From contig JBMNTU010000114.1 in NCBI GenBank assembly GCA_050945895.1, positions 1 to 6,065 of the forward strand: a DNA stretch of 6,065 bases. The letters run 5' to 3'. Below the pieces are notes generated by a model, which ran no database searches, had not been told where the DNA came from, and saw only the letters and a program-made list of their open reading frames with translations. This DNA is from JBMNTU01 sp050945895. GTDB taxonomy: Bacteria; Bacillota; Clostridia; Christensenellales; Christensenellaceae. This document shows positions 1 to 6,065 of the stretch, in pieces; the first letter of the stretch is position 1; every line of letters starts with the position of its first letter. A program made the position numbers and the translations under genes.

Positions 1-7
1 CAGCGCC

Positions 8-235
8 TCAGAGCATGGTATATGCTGTATAAGAAACTTTTACGATGCCTCCTCCACTAACTCTGTACTTGGTACAAAGATTGGGGGCAGCCCACCAGAC
101 CAAAAGCGTAAGGAAGTAATACCGGCATTCTTTTGCCAAAAAAAACCGAACCTTCCTGCGAAATGTATTAAAAAACAATAAAATTGTTATAATGATAACC
201 GGCGTATAAATCAGCCGACACAGTTGATCAGACAT
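8..235 (-). CDS. Possible small membrane protein, unrecognised
   Basis: A complete 75-codon reading frame of unknown function, starting ATG at 235 and stopping TGA at 10-8. I do not recognise the family. Residues about 9-22 (LIYTPVIIITILLF) form a strongly hydrophobic stretch long enough for one membrane helix. It is followed by a basic segment (RRKVR), a second aromatic, moderately hydrophobic stretch around residues 39-50 (YYFLTLLVWWAA), and a polar tail. The basic residues after the first helix would favour that side staying in the cytoplasm. Support for it being real: an AAGGGG Shine-Dalgarno sequence lies 5 bases before the ATG, and a TATAAT box with a TTGCAT -35 at 17 bp lies just upstream. 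Against it: the ORF is short, AT-rich and has no recognised relatives. It could be an orphan small protein, a toxin-like hydrophobic peptide or a chance ORF in intergenic DNA. Confidence 0.38.
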   Translation of the reverse strand: MSDQLCRLIYTPVIIITILLFFNTFRRKVRFFLAKECRYYFLTLLVWWAAPNLCTKYRVSGGGIVKVSYTAYTML

Positions 236-239
236 AGAT

Positions 240-248
240 GCCCCTTAT
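240..248 (-). promoter_or_regulatory. Ribosome binding site of the small ORF
   Basis: On the minus strand, AATAAGGGG ends 4-5 bases before the ATG at 235, close to the anti-Shine-Dalgarno complement and at a slightly short but workable spacing. It is the main reason to choose this start codon. Confidence 0.35.
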
Positions 249-265
249 TTTCTTCTATGATATAG

Positions 266-294
266 ATTATATAAAGAACGGGCACACTATGCAA
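266..294 (-). promoter_or_regulatory. Candidate sigma-A promoter for the small ORF
   Basis: Read on the minus strand, a perfect TATAAT -10 box lies at 271-266 and TTGCAT lies at 294-289 as -35, with a 17-bp spacer. The -35 keeps only the leading TTG of the consensus. Transcription would begin near 259, leaving a leader of about 24 bases that contains the Shine-Dalgarno sequence. The match is seen in sequence; its activity is inferred, and AT-rich gaps produce such boxes by chance. Confidence 0.4.
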
Positions 295-318
295 TGTAAC
301 CATGTAATATCGTGTGCC
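281..318. repeat. Inverted repeat GGCACAC / GTGTGCC, candidate operator
   Basis: Perfect 7-bp arms at 281-287 and 312-318 are separated by 24 bp. The left arm falls between the candidate -10 and -35 boxes of the minus-strand promoter, and the second arm lies upstream of that -35, so a bound regulator could control it. The space between the arms holds a direct repeat ATGTAA (294-299 and 302-307). The wide spacing would suit a dimer or tetramer contacting two major-groove sites, or it may be chance. Confidence 0.35.
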
Positions 319-347
319 ATGGCCGATAATATTTTCTAAAAAATGCA

Positions 348-367
348 AGGTTTATGTGAATAAACCT
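348..367. repeat. Inverted repeat AGGTTTA / TAAACCT upstream of the HD-GYP gene
   Basis: Perfect 7-bp arms at 348-354 and 361-367 flank a 6-base loop. The right arm overlaps the candidate -35 region (366-371) of the plus-strand promoter, a position typical of a repressor operator. As RNA it would be a weak, AU-rich stem followed by a short U-rich stretch (GUUAUUUUU), so it is less convincing as a terminator. Confidence 0.4.
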
Positions 368-394
368 GTTATTTTTGACGAATTATAGTATAAT
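366..394 (+). promoter_or_regulatory. Candidate promoter of the HD-GYP gene
   Basis: A perfect TATAAT lies at 389-394. The hexamer 17 bp upstream is CTGTTA (366-371), a weak -35 with 3 of 6 consensus bases. A better-looking TTGACG at 375-380 is only 8 bp from the -10 and cannot pair with it. Transcription would begin near 401, giving a leader of about 30 bases, too short for a riboswitch between this promoter and the start codon. Confidence 0.45.
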
Positions 395-415
395 AATAAT
401 ACGAAGATACGATAC

Positions 416-422
416 GAGAAGG
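416..422 (+). promoter_or_regulatory. Ribosome binding site of the HD-GYP gene
   Basis: GAGAAGG lies 8 bases before the ATG at 431, at good spacing and with a good match to the anti-Shine-Dalgarno complement. It fixes the start at 431 rather than the next in-frame ATG at codon 13. Confidence 0.75.
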
Positions 423-430
423 CGCAGAAT

Positions 431-1534
431 ATGAAACTGGTTCCGTTGCATAAATTAAAGGAAGGGATGATCGTTGCGGACGATGTGGCAACCGGGGAAG
501 ACACGTTACTGTCTATTGTTCCCAAGCACACGACGCTGACGTCCAACATTATAAAAAGGCTAAAGGAGTACGGCGTAAAGGAAGTACGCATTATTGGCGA
601 AGACGAAAAAAAACCGCCGCTCCATGTAGAAAAACCAGCCCCCATCATTGACAGAGCGCTGCGGGAAAACGCGGTAAACAACCTGGAGGAGTTCTTTTCG
701 CTGGCGACGCTGGGCGAAGAAGCGCATACTACCACGGTGCAGGTTGTTAAACAGATCGACGCTGTTGTAAAAGACCTTGTTGCATCTGTCGCGGGCGATA
801 AAAACGCCCTGATCAATATCAACGACCTTAAAAGCTACGACGAATACACCTACCACCACTCGCTGAGCGTGGCGGTATTGGCTATTGCCATTGCGCAAAG
901 CCTTGGTTTTTCCAAAAAGCAGCTTGAAATTGTGGGCCGGTGCGCCATGATGCACGATATTGGAAAGACTGCCGTTCCGATAGAAATCATCAACAAACCC
1001 GCACGGCTTTCGGACGGGGAATTTGCTATCATCAAAAAGCACTCGGAGGAGGGCTTCAGCTATTTGAACGGCCACGAAATCGGCGACGAGGAAATGTGGC
1101 TGGGCGTCCTTTTCCACCACGAGAAATTTGACGGAACCGGCTACCCAAAGGGTTTGAAGGGAGAGCGCATCCCCCTGTTGAGCCGCATCATATCCGTAGC
1201 CGACGTATACGACGCGCTAACGTCTATGCGGCCGTACCGCACCCCCATGCAGCCGCAGGAGGCCGCCGAATACATTATGGCAAACATAGGCACTTTTTTT
1301 GACTATGACGTTGTACTGGCATTCTTGAAAAAGCTGGAGCTATATCCCGTGGGCAGCTTTGTGGAGCTGTCTGACCGCCGAATCGCCGTTGTGCTGGACA
1401 ATGTCCATGCCATGCGGCCGATCGTCCAATTGGTAGACACGCGCGAAGTAATGGACCTTTACGCAGATATGAAGTTTTTGAGTATAACGATCAGCCGCCT
1501 GCTTTCGGACGACGAGGTTTTGTCTGCTGTATAG
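431..1534 (+). CDS. HD-GYP domain protein, predicted cyclic-di-GMP phosphodiesterase
   Basis: A soluble 367-residue protein predicted to hydrolyse the second messenger cyclic-di-GMP in the cytoplasm. Residues 1-55 form a short N-terminal module (opening with LHKLKEGMIVADDV) often seen on clostridial HD-GYP proteins. A predicted helical linker follows to about 130. The HD-GYP core spans about 135-300: H143 in YHHS, the H175-D176 pair in HDIGK (K179), H204 in KKHSEEG, H229-H230 in HHEKFDGTGYP, and D258 in ADVYDAL. These match the known metal ligands and the GYP signature, so catalysis looks intact. The tail after 305 (PVGSFVELS...) resembles the C-terminal extension of related proteins. There is no receiver domain, signal peptide or membrane segment, so its input signal is unknown. 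The usual proline after H204 is serine, a tolerated variation in my recollection. It is transcribed alone and toward sbcC. Family assignment is firm; actual substrate use is inferred. Confidence 0.93.
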   Translation: MKLVPLHKLKEGMIVADDVATGEDTLLSIVPKHTTLTSNIIKRLKEYGVKEVRIIGEDEKKPPLHVEKPAPIIDRALRENAVNNLEEFFSLATLGEEAHTTTVQVVKQIDAVVKDLVASVAGDKNALININDLKSYDEYTYHHSLSVAVLAIAIAQSLGFSKKQLEIVGRCAMMHDIGKTAVPIEIINKPARLSDGEFAIIKKHSEEGFSYLNGHEIGDEEMWLGVLFHHEKFDGTGYPKGLKGERIPLLSRIISVADVYDALTSMRPYRTPMQPQEAAEYIMANIGTFFDYDVVLAFLKKLELYPVGSFVELSDRRIAVVLDNVHAMRPIVQLVDTREVMDLYADMKFLSITISRLLSDDEVLSAV

Positions 1535-1551
1535 CGTGGGCGTTTATTCCG

Positions 1552-1573
1552 GCCGCTTTATGTGGCTTTTTTT
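1552..1573 (+). terminator. Short intrinsic terminator after the HD-GYP gene
   Basis: A 5-bp stem GCCGC / GUGGC, including one G-U pair, closes a 5-base loop and is followed directly by seven T residues (1567-1573). It sits 17 bases after the HD-GYP stop codon. The stem is short, so termination may be partial. Read on the minus strand there is no U-tract after the hairpin, so it would not end the sbcC transcript. Confidence 0.5.
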
Positions 1574-1575
1574 GT

Positions 1576-4500
1576 TTATGTTGTAATTTGCGTATGGCTG
1601 CCGTCTTTTGTCCGGCGGATGACGATCTGTTTATCGATGCGCGCGGCCAACTCGCCCACATGCGAAATGATGCCGACGATGCGGTCTTCGCCTGCCAGAT
1701 CCTGCAGGGTGGATACCGCTGTATCCAGCGATTTTGCGTCCAGCGAGCCAAACCCTTCGTCTATAAACATCGCGTCCAGCTGTATGCCCCCGCTTCGCTG
1801 CTGGACAACGTCCGACAAACCCAGCGCCAGGCAGAGCGACGCCTTGAACGACTCTCCGCCCGACAGCGAGCGCACATCGCGGCGTTTGCCGGTATAGTGG
1901 TCCAGCACGTTGAGCGAAAGTGCGTTGTGGTTTTTGAGGTTGGCGTCGGGCGTTTGGCGCTCCAGCTCGTAACGTCCCCCGCTGATTGCGCCAAAGCGCA
2001 GGTTGGCCGCGTGCAGCACAAGGCCGAAGTAGGCCGTTTGTATATAGGTTTCAAAGGTGATTTTTGCTTTGCCCGTTATACTTCCGTTTGCCGTGTCGGA
2101 AAGCATTTTGATATCCAGGTATTCCTGTTCTGCCCGGCTTCGGCCGGAGAGCAGCGCCTGGGTTTTTTGCAGCGTTTCCGTATTGCGTTCCCGGCTGTTT
2201 TTCAGCGCCGCGTACACATCCCCCGCCTGGCCCAGCGCCTCCGAAAGAACCTGCTGTTCGCGCGCAAGCCGGGCGGCATCTACATGCTCTTTGCCTGCCG
2301 TTTCGTTTGTCAGCTGCTTTAGCTCGTGCAAAATTTGCGCGGATTTTTGCCTGGATGCTTCTATTTCCGCAAGCAGCGCATCGATTTCCGGCTGCGTAAG
2401 CAGCGCCTTTTGGTATTCGCTTTCATCTGCAAACCCGTTTTGGGCCAGCTTATCCCGGAGGAGGAGGCGCGCTTCTTCTTCCTCGCTTTCCAGCGCGCGG
2501 CGCTGCCGGAGGCGCTCGTCCAGCACAGCCTGCGCCTGCCCCTGCTCCCGGCGGGTTTTTTCCAGCGCTTGCCGCGCCTGCTCGTATGCCGCCTGCAGCT
2601 TATGGAGCCGCTCCTTTTGCTTTTGCAGCGCGGCGGAGGCTTCGCCCATATCCGCAAAGGCAAGAGCGGACAGCAGGCCCTCGTACTGCGTTTTTGCTTC
2701 CGCCTGCCGCACCTGCAGCGCGGCCTGCTCTGCGGCGATACCTTCCAGCGTTTTCGACGCTTTTTCTATGTTTTGGTTGAGCCGCAAAAGAGCTTCTTGC
2801 TGCTGCGCTTTTTGCCGCTGTTTTTTTTGCAGCGAAAGCAACGCTTCGTTTGCTTTGCCGATGGCGTCTGCCGTTTCTTTTTGCAAGGTGTCTACACTGC
2901 AGCGAATACTTTCGGCGTCGTCGCCCTGCAGCGCAAGGGTGTGCATAAGCGTTTCAAGCGTCTTTTTCCCGGCTTGCCGCTCTGCTTTGTATGCGCTGCA
3001 CGCCTGCGCCAGCCCTTCCATTTGCGCGCGCGCCGCCTCCGCCGATTTTTTGGCGGCCTCCACCTCTTTTTCTGCAGGTGCGTCCAGCGAAAGCGGCGCG
3101 GGGGAAGGGTGCGAGGCCGACCCGCATACCGGGCAGGGCGCGCCCTCCGTAAGCTGCGCCGCCAAAATACCCGCCTGTTCGTGCAAAAAGCGCTGTTCCT
3201 TCTGCTGGTAATCGGCGTTTAAAGCTTGGTATTCCGCCTCTTTGCGGCGGTATTTCTGCTGCTCTTCATTCAGCCGCGCAGACACCTCTTCGTAGCCGGC
3301 CAGCGCCGATGCGCATTCCTTTGCCCGGGTGGCCTTTTGGCCGAGCGCTTCCAGCTCCTGCATGTGTTTTTCGATTGTGACGGGCAAATCCTTTAGCGCC
3401 TCCAGCGCCGATGCGGTGTGCTCTGCCTCCGTTTTTTCTTTGGCTATGCGCGCCGCAAGCTGCTGCCGCTCGTTTTCTTTTGCATCCGCCGCCCGCTTTG
3501 CAGACGTATACGCGTCAAGCAACCGCTCTGCTTCACGGTATTTGGGCAGTTCTTTTTCTATTTCATTTACTGCAAGCGAAAGGTTTTGCCGCTCTTTTTC
3601 CCGTTGCTGCTCACAGAGAAATTTTTTGGTATATTGATCGAGCATCGCAGTTTTTTCCGCAAGCGCTTGGCGTGTTTTTCGTATATCGTCGTCCAGCGAC
3701 AAGGCCGTTTGCCGAATGCGTTTGTATTCGCTTTCCACTGGGTATACGTTGTAAAGCGCTTTTTTTGCATGCTCTGCACACTCTTCTTTGCGCTGCGTTT
3801 CGGCCTGCTCCTCTTTTTGCAGCGCGTGCATACGCCGCACCTCTTCCAGCCGGGCCAGCTTTTGGTTGACGGCTTGCGCCGCAGCAACCTGCGCCGCCAT
3901 TTCCGCCTGCTGCTTTTGCAGCGCCTGCTGCTCTTGCTGCGCCTTTTTAAGCGCGGCGGTTTGCTCCAGGATCAGTTTTTCAAGCAAGCCGGTCAGCGCG
4001 TCCGTGTTGTAGGTTTCGCCCGTTTGCCGCCAAGCCAAAATGGCCTGCGCCGTTTCTCCGTCAAGCGAACAGTCGATGCCCTGGGCCAGGCGCAAAAGCT
4101 CCTGGTTGCCCGACGAAAGCGCCTCCTGTTTTTCCTTTACAAGCGCTTTGAGCTCCTCCTGCAAATCGAGAAAGCGCGCCGTTTCGAATATGCGGCGCAA
4201 AATTTCTGAGCGGTCTTTTGTGCCGGACAGCAGCAGCCTTAAAAAATCGCCCTGCGCGATCATGACAATCTGGCAAAACTGGTCGCGCGTCAGGCCGAGG
4301 ATGTCCTGAACCTGCTCGTCTACTTCGCGGATGCCGGCAACCACCTTGCCGCCGGGCAGCAAAAGGGATGCACCGGGCGCTTCGGTTGTCATGCCTTCGC
4401 CGCGCAGGCGGGGGCGCAAATAGCCGGGGTTGCGCTCGACGGTGTACTCTTTGCCCTTATAGGCGAATTTCAGCCGCACAAATGTTTTTACATCCGGCTG

Positions 4501-4722
4501 TGCAAAATCGCTGCGCAGCATAGAGGGCGCGCGGCTGGTATCCGGGTTTCCGCTGGACGTGCCGTAAAGCGCAAACGTAATCGCGTCGAAGATGGTCGTT
4601 TTACCCGCGCCCGTATCGCCCGCTATCAGGTAGAGGCCGCTTTTTCCCAGCTGGGTAAAGTCGATATATTCGGCGCCGGCATACGGGCCAAACGCGCTCA
4701 TCGTTAGTTCTACCGGCCTCAT
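1576..4722 (-). CDS. sbcC: SbcC, Rad50-like ATPase subunit of the SbcCD nuclease
   Basis: A 1048-residue SMC-like ATPase that works with SbcD in the cytoplasm to open and trim DNA ends, hairpins and protein-blocked ends. The N-terminal lobe opens with MRPVELTMSAFGPYAG, as is standard, followed by the Walker A motif GDTGAGKT (35-42) and the Q-loop in AQGDF (Q157). Two long coiled-coil arms run from about 175 to 529 and from 534 to about 885; they are nearly equal in length and rich in Q, A, L, K and E. Between them is the zinc hook CPVC (C530, C533; followed by GSASHP), which joins two complexes. The C-terminal lobe holds ITFETYIQTAYF, the signature LSGGE (953-957), Walker B ending in MFIDE (D988, E989), the D-loop GSLD and H1021 in ISHV. 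Length equals that of E. coli SbcC as I remember it. The start overlaps the sbcD stop by ATGA, with a GGGAGGGG ribosome site. The gene appears intact. Confidence 0.97.
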   Translation of the reverse strand: MRPVELTMSAFGPYAGAEYIDFTQLGKSGLYLIAGDTGAGKTTIFDAITFALYGTSSGNPDTSRAPSMLRSDFAQPDVKTFVRLKFAYKGKEYTVERNPGYLRPRLRGEGMTTEAPGASLLLPGGKVVAGIREVDEQVQDILGLTRDQFCQIVMIAQGDFLRLLLSGTKDRSEILRRIFETARFLDLQEELKALVKEKQEALSSGNQELLRLAQGIDCSLDGETAQAILAWRQTGETYNTDALTGLLEKLILEQTAALKKAQQEQQALQKQQAEMAAQVAAAQAVNQKLARLEEVRRMHALQKEEQAETQRKEECAEHAKKALYNVYPVESEYKRIRQTALSLDDDIRKTRQALAEKTAMLDQYTKKFLCEQQREKERQNLSLAVNEIEKELPKYREAERLLDAYTSAKRAADAKENERQQLAARIAKEKTEAEHTASALEALKDLPVTIEKHMQELEALGQKATRAKECASALAGYEEVSARLNEEQQKYRRKEAEYQALNADYQQKEQRFLHEQAGILAAQLTEGAPCPVCGSASHPSPAPLSLDAPAEKEVEAAKKSAEAARAQMEGLAQACSAYKAERQAGKKTLETLMHTLALQGDDAESIRCSVDTLQKETADAIGKANEALLSLQKKQRQKAQQQEALLRLNQNIEKASKTLEGIAAEQAALQVRQAEAKTQYEGLLSALAFADMGEASAALQKQKERLHKLQAAYEQARQALEKTRREQGQAQAVLDERLRQRRALESEEEEARLLLRDKLAQNGFADESEYQKALLTQPEIDALLAEIEASRQKSAQILHELKQLTNETAGKEHVDAARLAREQQVLSEALGQAGDVYAALKNSRERNTETLQKTQALLSGRSRAEQEYLDIKMLSDTANGSITGKAKITFETYIQTAYFGLVLHAANLRFGAISGGRYELERQTPDANLKNHNALSLNVLDHYTGKRRDVRSLSGGESFKASLCLALGLSDVVQQRSGGIQLDAMFIDEGFGSLDAKSLDTAVSTLQDLAGEDRIVGIISHVGELAARIDKQIVIRRTKDGSHTQITT

Positions 4723-5867
4723 GGCAGCGCCCCTCCCTTTCTGTCCAGCAACGCTTGAATGGTCTTTTGCTGCGTTTCGTTTAACGGCATTCCGTTTTGC
4801 TCTTTATAGAAATCGCCGAACAGCTCCTCCGCTGTTTTTACATCCGGCGCGGCGGCAACGGAAAAATCCGACGACGCGCGCGTGCGGGCGTTGTCGAACC
4901 GGATTTCCATCACATGGGGGTACACGCTTCGCAGCCTGCTATGCGCGCCAACGGCCTCTTGCTCGTCGGTCAGCGTTACATAAATATAGTCGTCGCTGTT
5001 TGCCGCATGGACGACTTCCTCTTTGGTCAGCTCGCCGATTTTGCCTTTGATGGAGCGCATGTCCCGCAGAGGTGCAAGCGGATATTGCGTCACTTCAATG
5101 TTTCCCTTTTCTTTCATTTCTACCATAGTGACAGTCTTGGTATGTTTTTCCTCAGAAAGGGAATATTTTAGCGGCGAGCCTGCGTAGCGTATATTTTTGC
5201 GCCCCACACTTTGCGGCGCATGAAAATGCCCCAGCGCAACATAGTCGTACGCCGCAAAAATGCCCGCATCCACGCCGCCTATGCCGCCCACCGGGTCCGT
5301 TTCCGATTCGGACCGGATGAGGGCCTGCCCTTTATAGGTAACCGTTTGGTGGGCAACCAATATGTTGCGCTCGGCTGTATTCAAAACATCCCCGGATACA
5401 GCAGCCGACACGGCATCTTCATAGTTTTCAATTTGCCGTTCGGGGAAAAAACCGCGCACCGCCGCCGGGCGGACAAACGGCAGCAAATGAAATACAACCG
5501 GTCCCCATTCGTCTTCCAGGCGAACGGTATGCACGCTGCCGTCATACGCACCGTATACATAAACGTTGCTTTTTTCCATCAGGCGGCCGCCAAACTCCAG
5601 ACGCTCGGGCGAATCGTGGTTGCCGCTGATAACCAGCACGGGCACGTTTTCCGCCGCAAGCTGCGTCAGAAAATCGTCGTACAGGCGTACGGCGGCTATG
5701 CCGGGGATGGACTTGTCGTACACGTCTCCCGCAACTGCGACGGCATCCGGCCTTTGCGCGCGCACATGCCCCAGTATTTGCTCGAACACAAACGCCTGGT
5801 CTTCCAGCATGGAAAATTCATTGACCGTTTTGCCGATGTGCAGGTCGGACAGGTGAAAAAATTTCAT
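4719..5867 (-). CDS. sbcD: SbcD, Mre11-like nuclease subunit of SbcCD
   Basis: A 382-residue calcineurin-like phosphoesterase that is the nuclease partner of SbcC. It uses two metal ions for exonuclease and endonuclease cleavage at DNA ends and hairpins. The motifs appear in order: DLH (D8, H10), AGDVYD (D48), GNHD (N83, H84, D85), AHQ (H173) and GHFH (H214, H216), covering the expected metal and catalytic residues. The region from about 265 to 340 fits the DNA-facing capping domain, and the helical tail from about 340 to 375 fits the segment that binds the base of the SbcC coils. Length is close to the usual 380-410. The ATG at 5867 gives the canonical MKFFHLSDLHIGK opening, with AAAGGA 5 bases upstream. 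It is the first gene of the operon and its stop overlaps the sbcC start by 4 bp, suggesting a coupled, balanced supply of the two subunits. Confidence 0.97.
   Translation of the reverse strand: MKFFHLSDLHIGKTVNEFSMLEDQAFVFEQILGHVRAQRPDAVAVAGDVYDKSIPGIAAVRLYDDFLTQLAAENVPVLVISGNHDSPERLEFGGRLMEKSNVYVYGAYDGSVHTVRLEDEWGPVVFHLLPFVRPAAVRGFFPERQIENYEDAVSAAVSGDVLNTAERNILVAHQTVTYKGQALIRSESETDPVGGIGGVDAGIFAAYDYVALGHFHAPQSVGRKNIRYAGSPLKYSLSEEKHTKTVTMVEMKEKGNIEVTQYPLAPLRDMRSIKGKIGELTKEEVVHAANSDDYIYVTLTDEQEAVGAHSRLRSVYPHVMEIRFDNARTRASSDFSVAAAPDVKTAEELFGDFYKEQNGMPLNETQQKTIQALLDRKGGALP
4730..4737 (-). promoter_or_regulatory. Internal ribosome binding site for sbcC
   Basis: On the minus strand, GGGAGGGG lies within the last codons of sbcD, 7 bases before the sbcC ATG. 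It supports the 4722 start and allows both re-initiation by ribosomes finishing sbcD and independent loading. Confidence 0.75.
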
Positions 5868-5872
5868 GGCAT

Positions 5873-5878
5873 TCCTTT
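5873..5878 (-). promoter_or_regulatory. Ribosome binding site of sbcD
   Basis: AAAGGA on the minus strand ends 5 bases before the sbcD ATG. The core match is good though the spacing is a little short. The intervening ATGCC contains an out-of-frame ATG that stops after two codons and sits too close to the site to be used. Confidence 0.65.
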
Positions 5879-5928
5879 ATCGTTTTTTTATATGGTTTTG
5901 ATACTGCAAATCATGTATTGCCAGTAAG

Positions 5929-5937
5929 ATTATACCA
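5929..5937 (-). promoter_or_regulatory. Extended -10 promoter of the sbcDC operon
   Basis: On the minus strand TGGTATAAT is a perfect TATAAT with the extended TGn element. The -35 position 17 bp upstream reads only CTTTTT, but extended -10 promoters can work without a good -35, and the T-rich stretch there is common in Gram-positive promoters. Transcription would begin near 5922, giving a leader of about 54 bases to the sbcD ATG. Confidence 0.6.
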
Positions 5938-5955
5938 CATCCGCAAACAGAAAAA

Positions 5956-5982
5956 AGTATATGGCAAAAACGTTAGTGTCAA
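5956..5982 (-). promoter_or_regulatory. Possible second, upstream promoter of sbcDC
   Basis: A perfect TTGACA lies at 5982-5977 and TATACT (5 of 6 consensus bases) at 5961-5956, both read on the minus strand. The spacer is only 15 bp, shorter than the preferred 17, so activity would be weak. At the ideal spacing the hexamer is TACTTT, which is poor. Confidence 0.25.
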
Positions 5983-5991
5983 GTAAACGTT
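5968..5991. repeat. Paired AAACGTT repeats flanking a TTGACA box
   Basis: AAACGTT occurs at 5968-5974 and 5985-5991, and each contains the palindrome AACGTT. The two copies start 17 bp apart and bracket the TTGACA complement at 5977-5982. They could be a regulator binding pair upstream of sbcDC. They do not match the LexA boxes I know (GAAC-N4-GTTC type). Chance is possible in this AT-rich gap. Confidence 0.3.
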
Positions 5992-6065
5992 GGCAAGCAA
6001 GAGCCTTTTACAAAAGATATAATGACATTTGTTTTTCGTATCTATGACAACATCATATCACTGAA

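Noticed and set aside
64..76. Small palindrome TGTAC-TTG-GTACA.
   Set aside because: Five-base arms with a three-base loop are expected by chance, and it lies within the candidate small ORF with no T-tract after it.
301..430. A cyclic-di-GMP riboswitch before the HD-GYP gene.
   Set aside because: Only about 30 bases lie between the likely transcript start and the ATG, and no conserved aptamer sequence is visible upstream.
2057..3211. A 384-codon plus-strand open frame rich in Ser, Cys and Ala.
   Set aside because: It is the antisense shadow of the sbcC coiled coil; the Ser/Cys/Ala/Arg-rich, low-complexity product has no domain, and the minus frame carries every SbcC motif.
2165..3923. TTTTGCAGCG occurs five times on the plus strand (2165, 2621, 2825, 3815, 3914), resembling a dispersed functional motif.
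   Set aside because: All five copies lie in the same codon phase of sbcC and encode xLQK in its coiled-coil arms, so heptad composition and codon preference explain them.
3418..4209. A plus-strand frame rich in Leu, Phe and Arg that could look like a membrane protein.
   Set aside because: It is opposite the sbcC coiled-coil region, where Lys, Glu and Gln codons read in reverse give Leu, Phe and similar residues. It has no ribosome site or family resemblance.
5865..5872. Two-codon upstream ORF (ATG CCA TGA) overlapping the sbcD start.
   Set aside because: Its ATG directly abuts the Shine-Dalgarno sequence, leaving no room for initiation.
5211..5927. A 238-codon plus-strand frame opposite sbcD.
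   Set aside because: The minus-strand SbcD frame has a complete set of phosphoesterase motifs; the plus frame has no recognisable domain.
5990..6023. TTGGCA (5990-5995) and TATAAT (6018-6023) as a plus-strand promoter leading out of the window.
   Set aside because: The spacing is 22 bp, too long for a sigma-A promoter, and no downstream gene can be seen.

Overview
The window looks like chromosomal DNA from a low-to-mid GC Gram-positive bacterium, most likely an anaerobic member of the Clostridia. This rests on three things: purine-rich Shine-Dalgarno sequences, sigma-A-like promoters in AT-rich gaps, and protein sequences that read like clostridial homologues. The lineage is an inference from style, not from a marker gene.

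Layout from left to right: (1) positions 8-235, minus strand, hold a possible 75-residue membrane peptide gene that I do not recognise. (2) Positions 236-430 are an AT-rich divergent gap with a candidate promoter for each direction and two perfect inverted repeats. (3) Positions 431-1534, plus strand, encode a soluble HD-GYP protein, a predicted cyclic-di-GMP phosphodiesterase. (4) A 41-bp gap with a short terminator-like hairpin separates it from the convergent operon. (5) Positions 5867 down to 1576, minus strand, are sbcD followed by sbcC, overlapping by 4 bp (ATGA). (6) Positions 5868-6065 are the upstream region of sbcDC with an extended -10 promoter and a few repeats.

SbcD (Mre11-like nuclease) and SbcC (Rad50-like ATPase with a zinc hook) form one complex that processes DNA ends, hairpins and protein-blocked ends. 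Both proteins appear intact, with all expected motifs, and the overlap suggests translational coupling. The HD-GYP gene is transcribed toward them and has no evident functional link; it would lower cyclic-di-GMP and so influence motility, adhesion or sporulation decisions.

Most of the window (about 89%) is therefore well-understood housekeeping or signalling content. I found no convincing novel multi-gene system. The parts least explained by known families are the small hydrophobic ORF at the left and the divergent regulatory region between it and the HD-GYP gene.
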